Assembly (NCBI GenBank): GCA_014529385.2
Contig: CM043968.1
Coordinates: 8,846,648 to 8,910,647 of the forward strand
Length of the DNA stretch: 64,000 bases
DNA from: Adiantum capillus-veneris
Lineage: Eukaryota; Streptophyta; Polypodiopsida; Polypodiales; Pteridaceae
Reading direction: 5' to 3'
Notes under the pieces: generated by a model
The model's database searches: none
The model's input: only the letters and a program-made list of their open reading frames with translations
Told to the model about the DNA's origin: nothing
Made by a program: the position numbers and the translations under genes
Shown here: positions 35,612 through 46,977 of the stretch, in pieces
Layout: the number at the start of each line of letters is the position of its first letter
Numbering within the stretch: the stretch's first letter is position 1

Positions 35612-36128
35612 AAAAAAGAAAGACACATCTAGTAGGTTTTACTTCTAGTTCTCAAGGCTATTTTACATAAATGTCTTTCTTTTTACTATTACAAAGAATC
35701 AGAGTTATATCAAGAGAGAGAAACAAAACTTAAAACTATCCATAGCAAGGAGCTGGCCAAGGCATAAGCCATACATGCATCAAAGGGGAGACTAGCATAC
35801 AAAATATTGACTCTACACATAACGTCTGTCTCCATAGGATAGGTTATACAAAATAGTGGTGAAAAGAACAACTATGGATCTGATAGTTTATACAAACAAT
35901 CACTGAGGGAAGGGATTAAATATTATCCTCAACATGAGCACTCACTATTTCCCCATTAACCATTTTCCAAACCATCTTGTCCCCTACATCCGGAGCATGC
36001 CCAATCACTTACTGCACATGATCATAGGATACCAGAAGCATGATATCACACTTTACTTACATATTGAGATAGACGGGTCCATAGTCAATGGTCTTACTAC
36101 CTCATTTAGTACGGTGCATGGGAAGGGC

Positions 36129-36130
<2 letters not shown>

Positions 36131-36213
<83 letters not shown>
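36131..36213. repeat. (CA)n microsatellite, unit 7
   Basis: About 41 uninterrupted CA units at the last CA site of array A, about 90 bp before the junction to array B. Confidence 0.96.
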
Positions 36214-36216
<3 letters not shown>

Positions 36217-37207
36217 GAGGAGCTTCAGTCTACAAATAATGTCATTCTCTGTCCCTCCCATTGCATGATCGTCTTATCCTCTCTGTCAACACAAGCATGA
36301 ATGTGTGTGTATTTTGTCTTTGGGAAGAAGAGAGGGAGGGGGGGGGGGGGGGAGGGGGATTGTACATTAGACTGGTATCAAAACGTTGGGGTCATGAAAT
36401 AAGGTGCCATGCATGTTGATTGAGATCTAAACACATGTATATCGTTAGCACACCTTAAATACTTCTTAGTGGCGCATCAAATGAGTTCTCATTCTTGGTG
36501 TTTCAACTCTTTTTGATTCATTTAATTTTGTTTAGTATGCTACTCAAAGTAGTTGTACACATCATATTATTGAGTTCATCAGAAAACTTTAAAGCACAAG
36601 CTTCTCTCCTTAATGTATAAACCAACGAACACAATTGCAATCAACGATTTTAAGGAAGGGAAGGCAAATGATTTTTCATTTTTGGTGTTCTATATGTTTG
36701 TGAATCATTGTATTTTGTTGAGTATGCTACTCATAGTACTTGTACACATCATATTGTTGTGTCCACTAGAAAACCTTTAAAGAACAAGCTTCCCCCCTCA
36801 ATGTATAAATTAACTTACACAATTACAATGACAATAAGGAAGAGAAGGCAAAGTCATGATAATTTGCAAGTGCAAGGCTTTATCCCTTTTTTTAATAGAA
36901 AAATTCACAATGGTAAGTAGGTTATATTGATAAAGCCAAAAAAATACAAATTCTCGCCATGCTCGTGATGAGCCATGATTCCTTAAAAGGATCAAAGATA
37001 CATCAGCTGAAGGTGTTGCTACCCCACACACCCTTTCACCAATGCAAGTGTGTCATTGTGGCACCCATGGTTCTAGGCCACCCTTCAAGGTTTTTTTGTT
37101 TTCCAATGGAGAAGTACCCTATTGTCTTGGACTATGTACGAGAACTTAGCTATTTCTATGGAGCTCTCATCCTTGCGTTCCAAACGTGTTTGAAGTAGTG
37201 ATATCTC

Positions 37208-37558
37208 ATGACGTGCATAGCGATGAGCAGTTCATGGCTCTTGAACACCTTCCCTCCCATCAAGAGATTGTTCTTGAAGAGTCCTTATTTTTCAAGTTCT
37301 TTTTTTGACCCATTTGCAGATCTTCCCTACAAGGCTACATATCGTCAGGTACTCCTTGAAAAGGCGGGGGAGGTCTTCACAAGCGGTTTTGTATTGCGAG
37401 CAGCTATCTATACCAATTTCCATGGCAATAACTTCACTCGAGTCGGCATGACTCCCCAAAGTACCTTCCCATCCCATGGGGCCATTGAGGGTTCCATATT
37501 TTCTTCACGACTGCCTGCCATCTTGAGCCTGGTCAGTTTAAGCCGAACTACTTGTTAA
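37208..37558 (+). pseudogene. Recurring 116-codon frame of array B, copy 1
   Basis: A frame containing DLPYKATYRQVLLEKAGEVF and SHGAIEGSIFSSRL is open in most array B copies (for example 39767, 42231, 44726, 45341, 47830, 59666). The preceding bases, TTTTTTTGACCCATTTGCAG, resemble a 3' splice site, and AAAGGTGAGGTAT downstream resembles a donor. This suggests a captured exon. Amino-acid differences between copies are numerous and radical, which argues against present selection. The product is not recognised, and the upstream part of the open frame is probably not coding. Confidence 0.35.
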
Positions 37559-38248
37559 GTAGGATGAACCAATCCTTTGAGGCCATAAAGGTGAGGTATG
37601 CATCCTTAGTTTGTAGTGTAAGGAACTGTCTATTCATTAGCCACTGCCAAGCTATCCACTTGAACTTGGATTCATAGTTCAGTAGATAGCATTTGTTAGG
37701 CTACTCAAGGGCTCTACTGATCAGTTAACTTTTTGTCCCATCGAGGTTGAACTAGAGCGCTAGTTGCTTTGTTCCTCTCCAGCAGCTCCTACTATAGTCC
37801 CAAATTTGGCCTTCTTGTTAAGCTTTTTAGCAACTTTACTCCAAAAATGGGTAAGAAGGACGCCTCTAGACTTGGAGGGCCAAGGTGACCAATGAGATAT
37901 AGAATTGTGAAAGTACCTTGACAGGTCTGTCCATTCCATGGATTTTGTTGCTCTGTTCAAATTTTTAGTGAGCTCCTCCGTCGTATCCCCAAGTTTTAGG
38001 ACCGCCCAATGAGGGGTTGCAGAGCTTTTATCCTCAATGTATAAACTAGATTCTCTCTTATAAAATTGCGATGATTAGAAAGAATAAAAGAAAAAAACCA
38101 TGACATTTGCTTTGTAAATGGCAATGATCATGATACAAACCTAGAAATGAACTATTTACCTTCTCATTATAGTGTCAACATTTTGCATCTTTGAGAAGGC
38201 CTACTACTACTTACTACTCTACTACTTGGTCTACTATCTTGCCATTAG

Positions 38249-38270
38249 GTGGAATCTTTAGAGATTCTAC
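38249..38270. repeat. Short palindrome in array B (copy 1)
   Basis: GTGGAATCT-TTAG-AGATTCTAC is a 9-bp stem with a 4-nt loop, with one change in this copy. Perfect versions occur at 43240, 46380 and 50323, for example. Conservation across units is expected from recent amplification and does not by itself show function. Confidence 0.7.
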
Positions 38271-38743
38271 TAGACATTGCACTCGAGGCATGATATATAC
38301 TATAAAATCATTGAATTTAACTACAAAATCAAACAAGTGAACTTGTGCATCAAGGATGGGTTTTTGCGCCGTCCACTCCACCCAAGTTGTGTCGGTAATC
38401 CTCTCACAAACCCCAACATATTAAAAAATACAATGTCTTGCTCTGTTTACCCTTGCATAACTTCTTTAACTTCTCACAACCCTCGTCTCTAGCCACTTTT
38501 CTCCATACTACTATTCAAAACTTTACTTTCTATTTCCATTTCATCCAAAAGGGGGGATATAGAGTTTCCCCCAAATAAACCCCCTTCCACAAAATTTAAA
38601 GAACCTACTATCAAAAGAGTATGTGGATTACAAATCATCCTTACCATAGATTACTTCCACCAAGGATGACATAGAAAGGCATAAGATCTATATAGATAAG
38701 GCTATTGTTGCATATATTGGTATTGTGGTTGCTCTTCCTTGTA

Positions 38744-38867
<124 letters not shown>

Positions 38868-40318
38868 CCTAGTGCATTTTGTTTTTGGGAAGAAGAGGGG
38901 GAGGGTGGGGGGTTTTACATTAGGTTGGTATCAAAACCTTGGGGTGATGAAGTAAGGTGCCATTCATGTTGATTGAGATCTAAACACGTGTTTATAGTGA
39001 GCACACCTTAAATACTTATTAGTGGGGCATCAAATGATTTTTCATATTCTTGGTGTTTCAACTCTTTTTGATTCATTTGATTTTGTTTCGTATGCTACTT
39101 AAAGTAGTTGTACACATCATATTATTGAGTTCATCAGAAAACTTTAAAGCACAAGCTTCTCTCCTTAATGTATAAACCAACGAACACAATTGCAATCAAT
39201 GATTTTAAGGAAGAGAAGGCAAATGATTTTTCATTTGCGGTGTTCTATATGTTTGTGAATCATTGTATTTTGTTGAGTATGCTACTCGTAGTACTTGTAC
39301 ACATCATATTGTTGTATACACTAGAAAACCTTTAAAGAACAGGCTTCTCCCCTGAATGTATAAATCAACTTACACAATTACAATGCCAATAAGGAAGAGA
39401 AGGCAAAGTCATGATAATTTGCAAGTGCAAGGCTTTATCCCTTTTTTTAATAACAAAATTCACAATGGTGAGTAGTTTATATTGATAAAGCCAAAAAAAT
39501 ACAAATTCTCGCCATGCTCGTGATGAGCCATGACTCCTTAAAAGGATCAAAGATACATCAGTTCAAGGTGTTGCTACCCCACACAACCCACCCTTTAACC
39601 CATGCAAGTGTGTCATTGCGGCACCCATGGTTCTAGGCCACCCTTCAAGGTTTCTTTTTTTCCAATGGAGAAGTACCCTATTATCTTGGACTATCTTCGA
39701 GAACTTAGATATTTCTATGGAGCTCTCATCCTTGACTTCCAAATGTGTTTGAAGTAGTGATATCTCATGACTTGCATAGCGATGAGCAGCTCATGGCTCT
39801 TGAACACCTTCCCTCCCATGAAGAGATTGTTCTTGAAGAGTCCTTATTTTCCAAGTTCTTTTTTGGACCCATTTGCAGATCTTCCCTACAAGGCCACATA
39901 TCGTCAGGCACTCCTTGAAAAGGCGAGGGAGGTCTTCACAAGCCGTTTTGTATTGCGAGCATCTATCTATACCAATTTCCATGGCAAGAACTTCACTCCA
40001 GTCGACATGGCTCCCCAAAGTACCTTCCCATCCCATGGGGCCATTGAGGGTTCCATATTTTCTTCACGACTGTCTCCCATCTTGAGCATGGTCAGTTTAA
40101 GCCCGACTACTTGTTAAGCAGGAAGAACCAATCCTTTGAGGCCATAAAGGTGAGGTATACATACTTAGTTTTCAGTTTTAGAAAATGTCTATTCATTAGC
40201 CACTGCCAAGCTGTCCATTTGAACTTGGATTCATAGTTCAGTAGATACCATTTGTTAGGCTACTCAAGGGCTCTATTGATTAGTTAACTTTTTGTCCCAT
40301 CGAGGTTGAACTAGAGAG

Positions 40319-40630
40319 CTAGTTGCTTGGTTCCTCTCCAGCAGCTCCTACTATAGTCCCAAAGTTGGCCTTCTTATTAAGGTTTTTCGCAACTTTACTC
40401 CAAAAATGGGTAAGAAGGACGCCTCTAGCCTTGGAGGGCCAAGGTGACCAATGAGATATAGAATTGTGAAAGTACCTTGACAGGTCTGTCCATTCCATGG
40501 ATTTTGTTGCTCTATTGCAATTTTTAGTGAGCTCCTCCGTCGTATCCCCAAGTTTTAGGACCGCCCAATGACGGGTTGCAGGGCTTTTATCCTCAATGTA
40601 TAAACTAGATGCTCTCTTATAAAATTGCAA
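40319..40630 (-). pseudogene. 103-codon protein-like frame of array B, best copy
   Basis: The minus strand encodes HWAVLKLGDTTEELTKN, then ATKSMEWTDLSRYFHNS, SHWSPWPSKARGVLL and FWSKVAKNLNKKANFG. Its composition is protein-like (tryptophans, charged residues). Equivalent frames in other copies (37760, 42812, 49867, 53148, 55219) are shorter or frame-shifted. I do not recognise the family. It may be a piece of a transposon ORF carried by the unit. No start context or neighbouring exon was established. Confidence 0.35.
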
Positions 40631-41202
40631 TGATTAGAAAGAATAAAAGAAAAACCATGACATTTGCTTTGTAAATGGCAATGATCATGAGACAAACGTA
40701 GAAATGAACTATTTACCTTCTCATTATAGTGTCAACATTTAGAGATTCCACTAGACGCTGCACTCGAGGCATGATATATACCATAAACTCATTGAATTTA
40801 ACTACAAAATTAAACAAGTGAACTTGTGCATCAAGGATGGGTTTTTGCGCTATCCACTCCACCCAAGGTGTGTTGGTAATCCTCTCACAAACCCCAACAT
40901 ATTAAAAAATACAATGTCTTTCTTCGTTTAACCTTGCATAACTTCTTTAACTTCTCACAACCCTCGTCTCTAGCCACTTTTCTCCATACTACTATTCAAA
41001 ACTTTACTTTCTAATTCCATTTGATCCAAAGGGGGGATATAGAGTTTCCCCCAAATAAAACCCCTTCCACAAAATTTAAAGAACCTACTATCAAAAGAGT
41101 ACGTGGATTACAAATCATCCTTGCCATAGATTACTTCCACCAAGGATAACAAAGAAAGGCCTAAAATCTATATAGATAACGCTATTGTTGTTGCTCTTCC
41201 TT

Positions 41203-41205
41203 GTA

Positions 41206-41300
<95 letters not shown>

Positions 41301-41329
41301 TTACCTAGTGCATTTTGTTTTTGGGAAGA

Positions 41330-41378
<49 letters not shown>

Positions 41379-43727
41379 GTACATTAGGCTTGTATCAAAA
41401 CATTGGGGTCATGAAGTAAGGTGCCATGCATGTTGATTGAGATCAAAACACGTGTATATAGTTATCACACCTTAAATACTTCTTAGAGGGGCATCAAATG
41501 ATATTTCATTCTTGGTGTTTCAACTCTTTGTGATTCATTTGATTTTGTTTAGTATGCTACTCAATGTAGTTGTACACATCATATTATTGAGCTCATCAGA
41601 AAAATTTAAAGCACAAGCTTCTCTCCTTAATGTATAAACCAACGAACACAATTGCAATCAATGATTTTAAGGAAGAGAAGGGAAATGATTTTTAATTTTT
41701 GGTGTTCTATATGTTTGTGAATTATTGTATTTTGTTGAGTATGCTACTCGTAGTACTTGTACACATCATATTGTTGTGTACACAAGAAAACCTTTTAAAG
41801 AACAAGCTTCTCCCCTCAATGTATAAATCAACTTACACAATTACAATGCCAATAAGGAAGAGAAGGCAAAGTCATGATAATTTGCAAGTGCAAGGCTTTA
41901 TCCCTTTTTTTAATAGCAAAATTCACAATGGTGAGTAGTTTATATTGATAAAGCCAAAAAAATACAAATTATCACCAGGCTCATGATGAGCCATGACTCC
42001 TTAAAAGGATCAAAGATACATCAGTTGAAGGTGTTGCTACCCCACACAACCCACCCTTTCACCCATGAAAGTGTGTCATTGTGCCACCCATGGTTCTAGG
42101 CCACCCTTCAAGGTTTTTTTGTTTTCCAATGGAGAAGTACCCTATTATCTTGGACTATCTACGAGAACTTAGCTATTTCTATGGAGCTCTCATCCTTGCC
42201 TTCCAAATGTGTTTGAAGTAGTGATATCTCATGACTTGCATAGCGATGATTAGTTCATGGCTGTTTAACACCTTCCCTCCCATGAAGAGATTGTTCTTGA
42301 AGAGTCCTTATTTTCCAAGTTCATTTTTGGACCCATTTGCAGAACTTCCCTACAAGGCCACATATCATCAGGCACTGCTTGAAAAGGCGAGGGAGGTCTT
42401 CACAAGCCGTTTTGTATTGCGAGCATCTATCTATACCAATTTCCATGGCAAGAACTTCACTACAGTCGACATGGCTCCCCACAGTACCTTCCCATCCCAT
42501 GGGGCCATTGACGGTTGCTTATTTTCTTCACGACTGTCTCCCATCTTGAGTCTGGTCAGTTTAAGCCCAACTACTTGTTAAGCAGGAAGAACCAATCCTT
42601 TGAGGCCATAATGGTGAGGTGTGCATCCTTAGTTTGCAGTGTTAGAAAATGTCTTTTCATTAGCCACCGCCATGTTTTCCACTTGAACTTGGATTCATAG
42701 TTCCATAGATACCATTTGTTAGGCTACTCAAGCGCTCTATTGATCAGTTACATTTTTGTCCCATCAAGATTGAACTGGAGAGCTAGTTGCTTTGTTCCTC
42801 TCCAGCAGCTCCTAGTATAGTCCCAAAGTTGGCCTTCTTATTAAGCTTTTTAGCAACTTCACTCCAAAAACGGGTAAGAAGGACGCCTCTAGCCTTGGAG
42901 GGCCAAGGTCGGCAATGAGATATAGAACTGTGAAAGTACCTTGGCAGCTCTCTCCATTCCATGGATTTTGTTGCTCTGCTGCAATTTTTAGTGAGCTCCT
43001 CTGTCGTATCCCCAAGTTTTAGGACCGCCCAATGAGGGGTTGCAAGGCTTTTATCCTCAATGTATAAACTAGATTTTCTCTTATAAAATTGCGATGATTA
43101 GAAAGAATAAAAGAGAAAACCATGACATTTGCTTTGCAAATGGCAATGATCATGAGACAAACCTAGATGTAAATGGCAATTATCATGAGGCATACCACTA
43201 CTTACTACTCTACTACTTGGTCTACTCTCTTTCCATTAGGTGGAATCTTTAGAGATTCCACTAGACACTGCACTTGAGGCTTGATATATACCATAAACTC
43301 ATGGAATTCAAGTACAAAATCAAACAAGTGAACTTGTGCATGAAGGATGGGTTTTTGCGCTGTCCACTCCACCCAAGGTGTGTCGGTAATCCTCTCACAA
43401 ACCCCAACATATTAAAATATACAATGTCTTGCTCTGTTTGCCCTTGCATAACTTCTTTAACTCCTCACAGCCCTCGTCTCTAGCCACATTTCTCCATACT
43501 ACTATTCATAACTTTACTTTCTATTTCCATTTGATCTAAAGGGCGGATATAGAGTTTCACCGAAATAAACCCCCTTCCACAAAATTTAAAGAACCTACTA
43601 TCTAAAGAGGATGTGGATTACAAATCATCCTTACCATAGATTACTTCCACCAAGGATGACAAAGAAAGGCCTAAAATCTATATAGATAAGGCTATTGTTG
43701 CATATATTGGTATTGTTGTTGCTCTTC
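41203..43727 (+). repeat. Array B, unit 3
   Basis: Full-type unit with (GT)n to 41282, a short (GA)n to 41300, and a 44-base G tract at 41333-41376. The 116-codon frame is at 42231-42581. A short internal rearrangement near 43,150-43,190 repeats AAATGGCAAT.ATCATGAG and deletes the GTGTCAACATTTTGC segment. Confidence 0.93.
41333..41376. repeat. Poly-G tract, 44 bases
   Basis: Uninterrupted G run directly after GGGAAGAGGA. It is able to form G-quadruplexes. Exact length in such tracts is often uncertain in assemblies. Confidence 0.85.
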
Positions 43728-43754
43728 GTGTGTGTGTGTGTGTGTTTGTGTGTA

Positions 43755-43826
<72 letters not shown>

Positions 43827-46817
43827 CCTAGTGCATTTTGTTTTTGGGAAGAAGACAGGGGAGGGTGGGGGGTTTTACATTAGGCTGGTATCAAAACGTT
43901 GGGGTCATGAAGTAAGGTGGCATGCATGTTGATTGAGATCTAAACACGTGTATATAGTTAGCACACCTTAAGTACTTCTTAGTGGGGCATCAAATGAATT
44001 TTCATTCTTGGTGTTTCAACTCTTTTTGATTCATTTGATATTTTTTAGTATGCTACTCAAAGTAGTTTTACACATCATATTATTGAGTTCATCAGAAAAC
44101 TTTAAAGCACAAGCTTCTCTCCTTAATGTATAAACCAATGAACACATTTGCAATCAATGATTTTAAGGAAGAGAAGGCAAATGATTTTTCATTTTTGGTG
44201 TTCTATATGTTTGTGAATCATTGTGTTTTGTTGAGTATGCTACTCATAGTACTTGTACACATCATATTGTTGTGTCCACCAGAAAACCTTTAAAGAACAA
44301 GCTTCTCCCCTCAATGTGTAAATCAACTTACACAATTACAATGACAATAAGGAAGAGAAGGCAAAGTCATGATAATTTGCAAGTGCAAGGCTTTATCCCT
44401 TTTTTTAATAGCAAAATTCACAATGGGGAGTAGGTTATATTGATAAAGCCAAAAAAATACAAATTCTCGCTAGGCTCGTGATGAGCCATGACTCCTTAAA
44501 AGGATCAAAGATACATCAGTTGAAGGTGTTGCTACCCTACACAACCCACCCTTTCACCCATGCAAGTGTGTCATTGTGGCACCCATGTTTCTAGGCCACC
44601 CTTCAAGGTTTTTTTGTTTTCCAATGGAGAAGTACCCTATTATCTTGGACTATGCACGAGAACTTAGCTATTTCTATGGAGCTCTCATCCTTGCCTTCCA
44701 AATGTGTTTGAAGTAGTGATATCTCATGACTTGCATAGCGATGAGCAGTTCATGGCTCTTGAACACCTTCCCTCCCATGAAGAGATTGTTCTTGAAGAGT
44801 CCTTATTTTCCAAGTTCATTTTTGGACCCATTTGCAGAACTTCCCTACAAGGCCACATATCGTCAGGCACTCCTTGAAAAGGCGAGGGAGATCTTCACAA
44901 GCCGTTTTGTATTGCGAGCATCTATCTATACCAATTTCTATGGCAAGAACTTCACTCTAGTCGACATGGCTCTCCAAAGTACTTTCCCATCCCATGGGGC
45001 AATTGAGGGTTCCATATTATCTTCACGACTGTCTCCCATCTTGAGTCTGGACAATTTAAGCCCAACTACTTGTTAAGCACGAAGAACCAATCCTTTGAGT
45101 CCATAAAGGTGAGGTATACATCATTAGTTTGTAGTTTTTGGAAATGTCTATTCATTAGCCACCGCCAAGGTGTCCACTTGAACTTCGATCCATAGTTCAG
45201 TAGATACCATTTGTTAGCGTACTCAAGGGTTCTACTGATCAGTTAACTTTTTGTCCCATTGAGGTTGAACTGGAGAACTTAGCTATTTCTATGGAGCTCT
45301 CATCCTTGCCTTCCAAATGTGTTTGAAGTAGTGATATCTCATGACTTGCATAGCGATGAGCAGTTCATGGATCTTGAACACCGTCCCTCCCATGAAGAGA
45401 TTGTTCTTGAAGAGTCCTTATTTTCCAAGTTCTTTTTTGGACCCATTTGCAGATCTTCCCTACAAGGCCACATATCGTCAGGCACTCCTTGAAAAGGCGA
45501 GGGAGGTCTTCACAAGCCATTTTGTATTGCGAGCATCTATCTATACCAATTTCTATGGCAAGAACTTCACTCTAGTCGACATTGCTCCCCAAAGTACCTT
45601 ACCATCCCATGGGACCATTGAGGGTACCATATTTTCTTCACGACTGTCTCCCATCTTGAGCCTGGTCAGTTTAAGCCCAACTACTTGTTAAGCAAGAAGA
45701 ACCAATCCTTTGAGGCCATAATGGTGAGGTGTGCATCCTTAGTTTGCAGTGTTAGAAAATTTCTTTTCCTTAGCCACCGCCAAGTTTTCCACTTGAACTT
45801 GGATTCATAGTTCCGTAGATACCATTTGTTAGGCTACTCAAGGGCTCTACAGATTAGTTACCTTTTTGTCCCATCAAGATTGAACTGGAGAGCTAGTTGC
45901 TTTGTTCCTCTCCAGCAGCTCCTAGTATAGTCCCAAAGTTGGCCTTCTTATTAAGCTTTTTAGCAACTTCACTCCAAAAACGGGTAAGAAGGACGCCTCT
46001 AGCCTTGGAGGGCCAAGGTCAGCAATGAGATATAGAACTGTGAAAGTACCTTGACAGCTCTCTCCATTGCATGGATTTTGTTGCTCTGTTGCAATTTTTT
46101 GTGAGCTCCTCTATCGTATCCCCAAGTTTTAGGACCGCCCAATGAGGGGTTGCAAGGCTTTTATCTTCAATGTATAAAGTAGATTTTCTCTTATAAAATT
46201 GCGATGATTAGAAAGAATTAAAGAGAAAACCATGACATTTTTTTGTAAATGGCAATGATCATGAGACAAACCTAGAAATGAACTAATTACCTTCTCATTA
46301 TAGTGTCAACATTTTGCATCTTTGAGAAGGCCTACCACTACTTACTACTCTACTACTTGATCTACTCTCTTGCCATTAGGTGGAATCTTTAGAGATTCCA
46401 CTAGACGCTGCACTCGAGGCTTGATATATACCATAAACTCATTGAATTTAACTACAAAATCAAACAAGTGAACTTGTGCATCAAGAATGGGTTTTTGCGT
46501 TGTCCACTCCACCCAAGGTGTGTCGGTAATCCTCTCACAAAGCCCAACATATTAAAATATACAATGTCTTGCTCTGTTTACCCTTGCATAACTTCTTTAA
46601 CTCCTCACAGCCCTCGTCTCTAACCACTTTTCTCCATACTACTATTGAAAACTTTACTTTCTATTTCCATTTGATCTAAAGGGGGGATATAGAGTTTTCC
46701 CCAAATAAACCCCCTTCCACAAAATTTAAAGAACCTATATCAAAAAAGTATCTGGATTACAAATCATCCTTACGATAGATTATTTCCACCAAGGATGACA
46801 AAGAAAGGCTCTTCCTT
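43728..46817 (+). repeat. Array B, unit 4 with internal 615-bp duplication
   Basis: Begins with (GT)n to 43771 and (GA)n to 43823. The segment 44661-45275 is duplicated in tandem at about 45276-45890, so the 116-codon frame occurs twice (44726 and 45341). The join is at CTGGAGAACTTAGC, where the two parents share GAGA/GAGAA. The rest is a normal unit, including the hairpin at 46380-46401. Confidence 0.92.
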
Positions 46818-46820
46818 GTA

Positions 46821-46880
<60 letters not shown>

Positions 46881-46921
46881 AGAAAAGAGATACATTACCT
46901 AGTGCACTTTGTTCTTGGAAG

Positions 46922-46977
<56 letters not shown>

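Larger units (their letters stand above)
36305..38740 (+). repeat. Array B, unit 1
   Basis: First copy of the 2.5-kb unit. It lacks the (GT)n(GA)n block and the ATTACCTAGTGC segment, starting at ATTTTGTCTTTGGGAAGAAG. Landmarks are a G tract at 36338-36352, an internal degenerate direct repeat of about 190 bp (near 36534 and 36722), a protein-like segment at 37118-37555, minus-strand protein-like frames at 37760-38070, and a hairpin at 38249-38270. It carries more unique substitutions than later units. Confidence 0.92.
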
